A program made the position numbers and the translations under genes. Below the pieces are notes generated by a model, which saw only the letters and a list, made by a program, of their open reading frames with translations, was not told the origin of the DNA and did not search any database. Of a stretch of DNA of 64,000 nt, positions 13,293-26,525 are shown piece after piece (position 1 is the stretch's first letter; every line of letters begins with the position of its first letter). The stretch spans positions 7,409,915 to 7,473,914 of the forward strand of contig OW121846.1 of the NCBI GenBank assembly GCA_933228895.1, given 5' to 3'. Origin of the DNA: Platycnemis pennipes. Taxonomy: Eukaryota > Arthropoda > Insecta > Odonata > Platycnemididae.

Positions 13293-16200
13293 TATTTGAC
13301 GAAAAAGGAAATGATGAAAATATCTGAGGCATTTTTGTGTTCCTATGTTGCAGTGTGAATTTCTAGATAAAGAAAATTTTTCGTTACAATCCATCCAATT
13401 TGTTCAAATTTTGCTCTTTCATTGTTTTTAGGGATTTATTTCAACAATATAAGGTAGGGATATTTTAAGAATCATTTTTTTTATCGTGACTTGGGCTGTG
13501 AATGTACAGATTTCCAAACTTTTCCGTTATATCCATCAAATTTGTTTAAATTAGGCGAGTTTTACTATTTCAAGGGAATATTTCGAGAAATCAAGTATGC
13601 AGATGATATCTGGAACGTATTTACGTTCTTGACTTGCGCTGTGAATGCCAAAGGATTTATTTCATGAAAAATAGAGACAATTTCAGGATTATTTTTATGT
13701 TCTTGATTTAAGCTTTAAATTTCCCTATTTCCGTTATAATCTATTTCCATTAGGGTCCCTCACATTTCAAATGAACTTGTTTCAATGATTTTAGGGATTT
13801 ATTTCAAGAAAACCGTATTGAAATTATTTTCTGCGGCATTTTTTTGTTTTTGACTTGCTCAGTGAATTTCGAGATTTCGAATCTATTTTCGATATATTCG
13901 CTCACATATGCCAAAATTTAGCTTCTGCACTATATCTAGTGAATTATTACACGAAATAAGTGTGGCTCTGATTTCATAAGCATTTCATATTCTTGCAATA
14001 CGATTTTTTAAATTTCATATATCTTTCTGAAAAAAACCCTCGTATTTGTTCAAATATCACGTGTTTCATTATTTCCACGGAATTATTTCTAAAAGTAAGT
14101 GAGCAGTAGTTAAACTTTATAATTCCTCACATTAGCTCAATGTTAGCATCCTCACAATTTCTTGGGATTGATTTCATGGAAAAAGGGTCCTGATAATTTC
14201 AGAATCATTTTTGTGTTCATGACAAGAGCTGTTTTTTTTTATTTCCATTTTTTTCCGTTTCTATTCCTTAAATAAGTTCAATTTAAGCGCTGTTCACTCT
14301 TTCCTAGAATTTGTTTCACAAAAACTACAGTGCACATAATGTCAGGAATATTTTCTTGATCTTACCTTGTAAACTTGAATACTCAGAATTCCAATCTTTT
14401 TCGGTTATCTCCCTCAATTTTTTTCATATAGGCTAGTTTTTACCATTTCTAGGGAATATTTCACGAAATCCAGTATACAGATAATGTCTGGAGCATATTT
14501 ACCTTCTTGACTTGCGCTGTTAATGTCCCGATTTTCAGTCCATTTTTTTTAAACTCCCTTACATTTGTTTAAATATAGCTTATTTCAATATTTCTATTGA
14601 TTTATTTCAAGAAAACGTCATATTAGATATTTTCTGAGGCTTTTTTCTGTAAAAATCGGGTACATTGCCTGATGAATTTCGAGTATTATATCTTTTTCTG
14701 ATAAAATCGCACAAATATGTTGAAATTTAGCCTTTATATTATATAGACGGAATTATTTTCACAGAAAATTGAGACGCGAACTTCAGAATAATTTTTGTGT
14801 TCTTTACCTGCACTACGATTATTTAAATTTCATATCTTTTCCTGCAAAAAAAAACTCTCGCATTAGTTTAAATATCACGTGTTTCATTATTTCCACGGAA
14901 TTATTTCTAAAAGCAAGTGTGCAAATAATTTCAGAAGCATTTTTGTGTTCATGACGAGAGCTGATATTTTTTGAATTTCCACTTTTTCCGTTTCTACTCC
15001 TCCTTACATCAGTTCAAATTAAGCGTTGTTCATTGTTTCCTTGAATTGTTTTCTCGAAAACTAACTTGTAAATACTGTCAGGAATATTTTTGTGATCTTA
15101 CCTTGCAAACTTGAATACACAGAATTCCAATCATTTTCGGTTATCTTCCTCAATTTTTTTCATATAGGCTAGTTTTACTATTTCTAGGGAATTATTCACG
15201 AAATCCGGTGTTCAGATCATGTCTGGAGCATGTTTACGTTCTTGACTTGCGATGTGAATTTCCATTACCAATTTCCATTAGTCAAATATGTTTCAGTTAA
15301 ATATCCTTCACATTTGTTAAAATTTGTTAGTTTCATTTTTTTTAGAGAATCGATTCTCGAAAACAAGTGTGCAGATAATTTCAGATGCATTTTTATATTC
15401 TTGACTGGGGCTGTGAATTTGTAGATTTCCAATCTTTTTCCGTTATTATACCTCAAATTTGTTCTAATATTACGTGTTTCCTGCTTCCTTACAATTATTT
15501 CACGCAAACAAGTGTTCAGATAAAATCATGAATATTTTTGCGTTTTTTATTGCGTTGTAAATGTCCCGATTTCCAATCTATTTCCGTTAAACTCCATCAC
15601 ATTTGGCCAAATTTAGCTTATTTCAATTTTTCTAGTGATTATTTCAAGAAAAAAATATTTTAATTATTTTCTGAGGCATTTTTGTGTCAAAAATAGGTCA
15701 TCTTGCTCGGAAAATTCCAAGTTTCCAAACGTTTTCTGATAAAAATTGCTCACATATGTCGAATTTTAGCCTTTCTATTATACCTACGGAATTATTTCAC
15801 GAGAAATGTGTGACGCTAATTTCAGAATTATTTTTGTTTTCTTCAACTGTGCTACGATTTTTTGGATTTCACATCTTTTTCTGTAAAAAAAGCTCTAAAT
15901 TTGTTCAAATATCACGTGGTTCCTTGTTTGTAGGGAATTTTTTCAGGAAAGCAAGTGTGCAGATAATATCAGAAGCATTTTTCTGTTCTTAACTGGCACT
16001 GAGAATTTCCTGATTTCCGATAGTGTACCGTTTCAACTCCTGACATTTGTTCAAATTCAGCATGCAACACTGTTTCTAGGGATTTATTTCATGTTAGCAA
16101 GAGTGCAGCTAATTTCAGAAACAATTTTGTGATTATGACATGAGCTGTTATATTCAGAATTTATAATCTCATTTCGTTTTTATCCCTTATATCTGTTCGA

Positions 16201-19200
16201 ATTTAGCGTGTTTTACTGATTTCCTCGATTTATTTCACGTAAACAAGATTGTAGATAATTTCAGAAAAAATATATGTTATTTACTTGCTATGTGAATATC
16301 CAGATTTTCATTCATTTGGCGTTAATATGACTAAAATTTGTTAAAATATAACGTGTTTCACTGTTTTTAGGGATTTACAATGTGAAAAAAAGAGTGAAGA
16401 TAATTTCAGAAACATTTCTATTTTCCCTATGAGACATTAATATCTGAATTCACTTCACTTTTCCGTTATAATCCCTCACATATGTATAAATTTATCGTGT
16501 TCTCTATATATCTAGGAAATTGGTACACGAATAAAAATATGCAGATAACCTCAAAACCTTTTTTGTTTTGTTGACTTGCGCTTGAATTTCTAGATTTCAT
16601 ATATTTTTCTGTATTAAACCATGTCTTTATTTCCATTTAGGCAGCTTCACTGTTTCTTGGTAATTATTTTACGATACAAATTGTGCAGATAAAATTGTGT
16701 TTTTTACTTTCGCTTTTTATTTCAAGTTTCCGAATATATTCCGTTACAATACCTAACAATAGCTCTAATTAAGAGTGTTTAACTTTTTCTATGGAATTAA
16801 TTTGACGAAAAAGCGAGTGATGATAATTTCAGAAGAATTTTTGTGTTCTTGTCTTGCGGTGAGAATTTCATGATAACTAATCCTTTACGTTGTAATACCC
16901 CAAAATTGTTCAGATGTAGCTTGTTCAATGGTTTAACGATTTATTTCAAGAAAATAGAGTGGGGATATTTTCAATGCCATTTTTTTTCTTTAGTTGAGCT
17001 GAGTACATAGATTTCCAATTTTTGTCCATTGTATCCCTCAAATTTGTTCAAATAAGGCGGGGGTTACTGTTACTAAGGAATTATTTCCCGAAAAATAAAT
17101 GTGCATATATTTTTTAATTGCCAAATAATATTTTTGACTTGCGGTGTGAATATCCAGATTTTCAATCCTTTTCCGATGAAATTTAGTGAGTTTCACAGTT
17201 TCTAGGGTTATAATTCATGAAAAGAAGTGTGCAGATAATTTCAGAAGCATTATTGTATTCTTGACTTTGGCGGGAAATTTCTGGATTTAAAATCCTTTTC
17301 CATTAAAATCCCTCCCATTTGTTCAAATTTTGTGTGTTTCACTGCATTCCTCCAATAATTTAACGAAAAAATATAGTAGATAATTTCAGGAATTTTTTTT
17401 GTTCCCTACTTCGCTGTGAATTTCCCGATTTCCAATCATTACGTAAAAATCCCTCACATTTGTTGACATTTCACGTGATTTCTGTTTCTTGGGAGATATT
17501 TGATGAAAAAAGTGGTAAAGATAATTACAGAAATATTTTTGTTTTCGATATGAGCTGTAAAGTACTGAATTTACAACTTTTTTCCGTTATAATCCCTCAC
17601 CTATGTACACATTTATCGTGTTTTTTATATCTAGGAAATTGCTTCACGAATAGCAGAAGTGCAGATTACTTCAGAACCATTTGTGTGTTCTTGCCTTGCG
17701 CTGTGAATTTCCAGATTTTCAATCATTTAACGTTAAAATCCCTCACATTTGTTGAAATTTCACGTGTTTATCTGTGTCCTGGAATTGCTTGGATGCAGAT
17801 CATTTCAGAAATATTTTTCTTTCGATATGAGGTGTACATTTCTTAATTTACAACTCATTTTTGTTATAAACCCTCACCAATGTAGAAATATAGGAAATTG
17901 CTACACGAATAAAACTTTTTGCAGATTACGTTAGAACCACTCTTGTGTTCTTGTCATTAGCTTCTATTTTCCAAATTTCATATCTTTTTCCGTAATAATC
18001 CTTAACCTTTGTTCAAATTTAGGCTGCTTCACTGTTTCTTTGTAATTATTTTTCAAAAACAAATGTGCAGATAAATTAAAATAAATTTGTTCTTGACTTT
18101 CGCTGTGAATTTCTTCATTTAGGAAATGATGTACAGAATGTGTATAGTTCGTTATTATCGCTCACATTAGTTATAATTTTATGTGTTATAATTTTTCTTT
18201 GAGTTATTTCCCGAAAAAGGAAATGATAAAAATATCTGAGGCATTTTTGTGTTCCTATCTTGCAGTGTGAATTTCTAGATAATGCAAAATTTTTCGTTAC
18301 AATCCATCCAATTTGTTCAAATTTTGCGCTTTCAATGTTTTTAAGGATTTATTTCAACAATATAAAGTGGATGATTTACAGAGTCATTTTTTTTATCTTG
18401 ACTTGCGCTGTGAATTTATAAATTTCCAAACAGTTTCCGTTATATCCCTCAAATTTGTTCAAATTAGGTGAGTTTTACTATTTTTACTAATACGATTTTT
18501 TTAATTTCATATATCTTTCTGAAAAAAACCCTCGTATTTGGTCAAATATCACGTGTTTCATTATTTCCACGGAATTATTTCTAAAAGAAAGTGTGCAGTA
18601 TTCAACCTTTATAATTCCTGACATGAGCTGAATGTTAGCATCCTCACTATTTCTAGGGATTTATTTCATGAAAAAAAGGGTCCTGATAATTTCAGAATCA
18701 TTTTTAGGTTCATGATAAGAACTGTAAATTTTTGAATTTCCATTTTTTCCGTTTCTATTCCTTACATCAGTTCAATTTAAGCGTTGTTCATTGTTTCCTT
18801 GAATTGATTTCTCGAAAACTAACTTGTAAATAATGTCAGGAATAATTTTGTGATCTTTTCTTGCAAACTTGAATACACAGAATTCCAATCATTTTCGGTT
18901 ATCTCCCTCAATTTTTTTCAAATTGGGCTAGTTTTACTATTTCTAGAGAATATTTCACGAAATGCGGTGTAAAGATAATGACTGGAGCATATTTACGTTC
19001 TTGACTTGCGATGTGAATTTCCTTTACCAATTTCCAATAGTCAAATATGCTTCAGTTAAATATCCTTCACATTTGTTAAAATTTTGTTAGTTTCATTTTT
19101 TTAAAGATTCATTTCTCAAAAACAAGTGTGAAGATAATTTCAGATGCATTTTTATATTCTTGACTGGGGCTGTGAATTTGTAGATTTCCAATCTTTTTCC

Positions 19201-22200
19201 GTTATTATACCTCACATTTGTTCTAATATCGCGTGTTTCCTACTTCCTTACAATTATTTCACTCAAACAAGTGTTACAACAAGATAATTTCATGAATATT
19301 TTTGTGTTCTTTATTGCGCTGTAAATGTCCCGATTTCCAATCCATTTCCGTTAAACCCCCTGACATTTGGCCGAATTTAGCTTATTTCAATTTTTCTAGT
19401 GATTATTTCAAGAAAAAAATATTTTAATTATTTTCTGAGGCATTTTTGTGTCAAAAATCGGTCATCTTGCTCGGAAAATTCCAAGTTTCCAAACGTTTTC
19501 TGATAAAAATTGCTCACATATGTCGAATTTTAGCCTTTCTATTATACCTACGGAATCATTTCACGAGAAATGTGTGACGCTAATTTCAGAATTATTTTTG
19601 TTTTCTTCAACTGTGCTACGATTTTTTGGATTTCACAAATTTTTCTGTATAAAAAGCTCTAAATTTGATCAAATATCACGTGGTTCCTTGTTTGTAGGGA
19701 ATTTTTTCAGGAAAGCAAGTGTGCAGATAATATCAGAAGCATTTTTCTGTTCTTGACCGGCACTGAGAAATTCCTGATTTCCGAAAGTGTACCGTTTCAA
19801 CTCCTGACATTTGTTCAAATTCAGCATGCATCACTGTTTCTAGGGATTTATTTCATGAAAACAAGAATGTAGGTAATTTCAGAAAGAATTTTGTGATTAT
19901 GACATGAGCTGTTATATTCAGAATTTATAATCTCATTTCGTTTTTATCCCTTATATCTGTTCGAATTTAGCGTGTATTTCACGTAAACAAGATTGTAGAT
20001 AATTTCAGAAAAAATATATGTTATTTACTTGCTATGTGAATATATAGATTTTCAATCATTTGGCGTAAATATGACTAAAATTTGTTAAAATATAACGTGT
20101 TTCACTGTTTTTAGGGATTTACAATGTGAAAAAAAGAGTGAAGATAATTTCAGAAACATTTCTATATTCCCTGAGACATTAATATCTGAATTCACTTCAC
20201 TTTTCCGTTATTTTAATTATTTTCTGAGGCATTTTTGTGTCAAAAATCGGTCACCTTGCTCGGAAAATTCCAAGTTTCCAAACGTTTTCTGATAAAAATT
20301 GCTCACATATGTCGAATTTTAGCCTTTCTATTATACCTACGGAATTATTTCACGAGAGATGGGTGACGCTAATTTCAGAATTATTTTTGTTTTCTTCAAC
20401 TGTGCTACGATTTTTTGGATTTCACATCTTTTTCTGTAAAAAAAGCTCTAAAGTTGTTCAAATATCACGTGGTTCCTTGTTTGTAGGGAATTTTTTCAGG
20501 AAAGCAAGTGTGCAGATAATATCAGAAGCATTTTTCTGTTCTTAACTGGCACTGAGAATTTCCTGATTTCCGATAGTGTACCGTTTCAACTTCTCACATT
20601 CGTTCAAATTTAGCAAGCATCACTGTTTCTAGGGATTTATTTCATGATAGCAAGAGTGCAGCTAATTTCAGAAACATTTTTGTGATTATGACATGAGATC
20701 TAATTTTCACAATTTTTAATCTTATTTCGCTTTAATCCCTTATGTCTGTTCGAATTTAGCGTGTTTTACTGTTTTCCCCGATTCATTTCACGTAAAAAAG
20801 ATTGTAGATAATTTCAGAAAAAATATTTGTTCTTGACTTGCAATGTGAATATCCAGATTTTCAATCATTTTACGTAAATATGACTGTAATTTTTTTAAAT
20901 TTAACGTGTTTCACTTTTTTTAGGGATTTATTTGATGAAAAAAAGAGTGAAGATAATTTCAGAAACATTTCTATTTTCCCTATAAGCTGCAAATTTCTGA
21001 ATTCACATCACTTTTCCGTTATAATCCCTTACATATGTAGAAATTTATCGTGTTCTCTATATCTAGAAAATTGGTACACGAATAAAAATGTGCAGATATT
21101 ATAGGACCTTTACGTATAATCCCTCAAATTTGTTCAAATGTAGCGTGTTCCAATGGTTTAACGATTTATTTCAAGAAAATAGAGTGGAGATATTTTCAGA
21201 GGCATTTTTTTTCTTGAGTGGAGCTGAGTACATAGATTTCCAATTTTTGTCCATTATATTCCTCAAATTTGTTCAAATAAAGCGGGGGTTACTGTTACTA
21301 AGGAATTATTTCCCGAAAACAAATTTGCATATATTTTCGTTGCCAAATAATATTTTTGACTTGCGGTGTGAATATCCAGATTTTCAATCTTTTTCCGATC
21401 AAATTTGTGAGTTTCACAGTTTCTAGGGATATAATTCATGTAAAGAGGTGTGCAGATAATTTCAGAAGCATTATTGTATTCTTGACTTTGGCGGGAAATT
21501 TCTGGATTTACAATCCTTTTCCATTAAAATCCCTCCCATTTGTTCAAATTTTGTGTGTTTCACTGCATTCCTCCAATAATTTAACGAAAAAATATAGTAG
21601 ATAATTTCAGGAATTTTTTTTGTTCCCTACTTCGCTGTGAATTTCCCGATTTCCAATCATTACGTAAAAATCCCTCACATTTGTTGACATTTCACGTGAT
21701 TTCTGTTTCTTGGGAGTTATTTGATGAAAAAAGTGGTAAAGATAATTACAGAAATATTTTTGTTTTCGATATGAGCTGTAAAGTACTGAATTTAAAACTT
21801 TTTTCCGTTATAATCACTCACCTATGAACACATTTATCGTGTTTTTTATATGTAGGAAATTGCTTCACGAATAGCAGAGGTGCAGATTACTTCAGAACCA
21901 TTTGTGTGTTCTTGACTTGCGCTGTGAATTTCCAGATTTTCAATCATTGAACGTTAAAATCCCTCACATTTGTTGAAATTTCACGTGTTTATCTGTGTCC
22001 TGGAATTGCTTGGATGCAGATCATTTCAGAAATATTTTTCTTTCGATATGAGGTGTACATTTCCTAATTTACAACACATTTTCGTTATAAACCCTCACTA
22101 ATGTAGAAATATAGGAAATTGCTACACGAATAAAAATTTTTGCAGATTACGTTAGAACCATTCTTGTGTTCTTGTTATTAGCTTCTATTTTCCAAATTTC

Positions 22201-23851
22201 ATATCTTTTTCCGTAATAATCCTTAACCTTTGTTCAAATTTAGGCTGCTTCACTGTTTCTTTGTAATTTTTTTCAAAAACAAATGTGCAGATAAATTAAA
22301 ATAAATTTGTTCTTGACTTTCGCTGTGAATTTCTTCATTTAGAAAATGATGTACAGAATGTGTATAGTTCGTTATTATCGCTCACATTAGTTATAATTTT
22401 ATGTGTTATAATTTTTCTTTGAGTTATTTCACGAAAAAGTAAATGATAAAAATATCTGAGGCATTTTTGTGTTCCTATCTTGCAGTGTGAATTTCTAGAT
22501 AATGCAAAATTTTTCGTTACAATCCATCCAATTTGTTCAAATTTCCGCTTTCAATGTTTTTAGGGATTTATTTCAACAATATAAAGTGGATGATATTCAG
22601 AGTCATTTTTTTTATCTTGACTTGCGCTGTGAATTTATAAATTTCCAACTAGTTTCCGTAATATCCCTCAAATTTGTTGAAATTAGGTGAGTTTTACTAT
22701 TTTTACTAATACAATTTTTTTAATTTCATATATCTTTCTGAAAAAAACCCTCGTATTTGTTCAAATATCACGTGTTTCATTATTTCCACGGAATTATTTC
22801 TAAAAGAAAGTGTGCAGTATTTAACCTTTATAATTCCTGACATTAGCTGAATGTTAGCATCCTCACTATTTCAAGGGATTTATTTCATGAAAAAAAGGGT
22901 GCTGATAATTTCATAATCATTTTTAGGTTCATGATAAGAACTGTAAATTTTTGAATTTCCATTTTTTCCGTTTTTATTCCTTACATCAGTTCAATTTAAG
23001 CGTTGTTCACTTTTTCCCTTAATTTTTTTCACGAAAACCACAGTGTACATAATGTCAGATAACCTCAGAACCTTTTTTGTTTTGTTGACTTGCGCTTGAA
23101 TTTCTAGATTTCATATATTTTTCTGTATTAAACCATGTCTTTATTTCAATTTAGGCTGCTTCACTGTTTCTTGGTAATTATTTTACGATACAAATTGTGC
23201 AAATATAATTGTGTTTTTTACTTTCGCTTTTTATTTCAAGTTTCCGAATATATTCCGTTATAATACATAACAATAGCTCTAATTAAGAGTGTTTAACTTT
23301 TTCTATGGAATTATTTGACGAAAAAGCGAGTGATGATAATTTCAGAAGAATTTTTGTGTTCTTGTCTTGCGGTGAGAATTTCATGATAATTAATCCTTTA
23401 CGTTGTAATACCTCAAAATTGTTCAGATGTAGCTTGTTCAATGGTTAAACGATTTATTTCAAGAAAGTAGAGTGGAGATATTTTCAGTGCCATTTTTTTT
23501 CTTGAGTTGAGCTGAGTGCATAGATTTCCAATTTTTGTACATCGTATCCCTCAAATTTGTTCAAATAAGGCGGGTTTTACTGTTACTAAGGAATTATTTC
23601 CCGAAAACAAATGTGCATATATTTTTATTGCCAAATAATATTTTCGACTTGTCTTAATTTCAATTTAGGCTGCTTCACATTTTCTTTGTAGTTATTTTTC
23701 AAAAACAAAAGTGCAGATAAATTAAAATAAATTTGTGCTCTTGACTTTCGCTGTGAATTTCTTCATTTAGAAAAAAATGTACAGAATATGTATATTTCGT
23801 TATAATCACTCACATTAGATACAGTTTTTTGTTTTAATTTTTCTTTGGAAA
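13293..23851. repeat. Satellite HOR core, copy 2 (10.56 kb)
   Basis: This is a second copy of the core at positions 1-10560, at exactly 13,292 bp offset. Every stretch compared is identical in sequence and register over about the first 10.3 kb. Differences appear only near the end: one A fewer near 23,603, ttagatacag instead of ttagttacaa near 23,817, and tatttgacg instead of tattacacg near 23,852. The near-perfect identity means a very recent duplication or an assembly duplicate. No gene is present. Confidence 0.9.
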
Positions 23852-26466
23852 TATTTGACGAAAAAGGAAATGATGAAAATATCTGAGGCATTTTTGTGTT
23901 CCTATGTTGCAGTGTGAATTTCTAGATAAAGCAAATTTTTCGATACAATCCATCCAATTTGTTCAAATTTTGCTCTTTCATTGTTTTTAGGGATTTATTT
24001 CAACAATATAAGGTAGGGATATTTTAAGAATCATTTTTTTTTATCGTGACTTGGGCTGTGAATGTACAGATTTCCAAACTTTTCCGTTATATCCATCAAA
24101 TTTGTTTAAATTAGGCGAGTTTTACTATTTCAAGGGAATATTTCGAGAAATCAAGTATGCAGACGATATCTGGAACGTATTTACGTTCTTGACTTGCGCT
24201 GTGAATGCCAAAGGATTTATTTCATGAAAAATAGAGACAATTTCAGGATTATTTTTATGTTCTTGATTTAAGCTTAAAATTTCCCTATTTCCGTTATAAT
24301 CTATTTCCATTAGGGTCCCTCACATTTCAAATGAACTTGTTTCAATGATTTTAGGGATTTATTTCAAGAAAACCGTATTGAAATTATTTTCTGCGGCATT
24401 TTTTTGTTTTTGACTTGCTCAGTGAATTTCGAGATTTCGAATCTATTTTCGATATATTCGCTCACATATGCCAAAATTTAGCTTCTGCACTATATCTAGT
24501 GAATTATTACACGAAATAAGTGTGGCGCTGATTTCATAAGTATTTCATATTCTTGCAATACGATTTTTTAAATTTCATATATCTTTCTGAAAAAATCCCT
24601 CGTATTTGTTCAAATATCACGTGTTTCATTATTTCCACGGAATTATTTCGAATGACTGTAATCAACAGTGACTGTAATTTTTTAAAATTTAACGTGTTTC
24701 ACTTTTTTTAGGGATGTATTTGATGAAAAAAAGAGTGAAGATAATTTCAGAAACATTTCTATTTTCCCTATAAGCTGCAAATTTCTGAATTCACATCACT
24801 TTGCCGTTATAATCCCTCACATATGTAGAAATTTATCCTGTTCTCTATATCTAGAAAATTGGTACACGAATAAAAATGTGCAGATATTATAGGACCTTTA
24901 CGTATAATCCCTGAAATTTGTTCAAATGTAGCGTGTTCCAATGGTTTAACGATTTATTTTAAGAAAATAGAGTGGAGATATTTTCAGAGGCATTTTTTTC
25001 CTTGAGTTGAGCTGAGTACATAGATTTCCAATTTTTGTCCATTATATTCCTCAAATTTGTTCAAATAAGGCGGGGGTTACTGTTACTAAGGAATTATTTC
25101 CCGAAAACAAATGTGCATATATTTTCATTGCCAAATAATATTTTCGACTTGCGGTGTGAATTTCTTCATTTAGAAAATGATGTACAGAATATGTATATTT
25201 CGTTATAATCACTCACATTAGTTACAATTTTTTGTTTTAATTTTTCTTTGGAAATATTTGACGAAAAAGGAAATGATGAAAATATCTGAGGCATTTTTGT
25301 GTTCCTATGTTGCAGTGTGAATTTCTAGATAAAGCAAATTTTTCGTTACAATCCATCCAATTTGTTCAAATTTTGCTCTTTCATTGTTTTTAGGGATTTA
25401 TTTCAACAATATAAGGTAGGGATATTTTAAGAATCATTTTTTTTATCGTGACTTGGGCTGTGAATGTACAGATTTCCAAACTTTTCCGTTATATCCATCA
25501 AATTTGTTTAAATTAGGCGAGTTTTACTATTTCAAGGGAATATTTCGAGAAATCAAGTATGCAGACGATATCTGGAACGTATTTACGTTCTTGACTTGCG
25601 CTGTGAATGCCAAAGGATTTATTTCATGAAAAATAGAGACAATTTCAGGATTATTTTTATGTTCTTGATTTAAGCTTAAAATTTCCCTATTTCCGTTATA
25701 ATCTATTTCCATTAGGGTCCCTCACATTTCAAATGAACTTGTTTCAATGATTTTAGGGATTTATTTCAAGAAAACTGTATTGAAATTATTTTCTGCGGCA
25801 TTTTTTTGTTTTTGACTTGCTCAGTGAATTTCGAGATTTCGAATCTATTTTCGATATATTCGCTCACATATGCCAAAATTTAGCTTCTGCACTATATCTA
25901 GTGAATTATTACACGAAATAAGTGTGGCGCTGATTTCATAAGTATTTCATATTCTTGCAATACGATTTTTTAAATTTCATATATCTTTCTGAAAAAATCC
26001 CTCGTATTTGTTCAAATATCACGTGTTTCATTATTTCCACGGAATTATTTCTAAAAGCAAGTGAGCAGTAGTTAACCTTTATAATTCCTCACATTAGCTC
26101 AATGTTAGCATCCTCACAATTTCTTGGGATTCATTTCATGAAAAAAGAGTGCTGATAATTACAGAATCAATTTTGTGTTCATGACAAGAGCTGTTTTTTT
26201 TTAATTCCATTTTTTTCCGTTTCTATTCCTTAAATAAGTTCAATTTAAGCGCTGTTCACTCTTTCCTAGAATTTGTTTCACAAAAACTACAGTGCACATA
26301 ATGTCAGGAATATTTTTGTGATCTTACCTTGTAAACTTGAATACACAGAATTCCAATCATTTATGTTATCTCCCTCAATTTTTTTCATATAGGCTAGTTT
26401 TTACTATTTCTAGGGAATATTTCACGAAATCCAGTATACAGATAATGTCTGGAGCATATTTACGTT

Positions 26467-26525
26467 CCCTCCCTTTAGGAGGGACAGTGAAGACATAAAG
26501 AGATGTCAACAAATGCGAGGGATTA
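26467..26525. repeat. Non-satellite island with two hairpins, copy 1
   Basis: The satellite register breaks after the word gcatatttacgtt. A 59-bp insert follows, and the satellite resumes in a different phase at cctcacatttgttgacat. The insert holds a 7-bp inverted repeat (tccctcc at 26466-26472 against ggaggga at 26478-26484). It also holds an 18-bp arm at 26503-26520 that is the reverse complement, with one mismatch, of the adjoining satellite at 26526-26543 (5-bp spacer gatta). This looks like a fold-back or inverted-template junction. Confidence 0.75.

Noticed and set aside
17460..17846. 128-codon frame, also at 4168, 32383, 37190 and 46421
   Set aside because: It is the longest satellite frame, but it reads through several monomers with the same low-complexity F/I/L/S-rich translation and a non-ATG start. 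It is a chance frame multiplied by the repeat.
24125..24310. A 61-codon minus-strand frame with a true ATG, repeated at 25527, 31376, 39121, 40523, 48351 and 59166
   Set aside because: It spans more than one monomer of ordinary satellite. Sister copies at 247 and 29974 lose it by small changes, and there is no promoter, signal or family resemblance.
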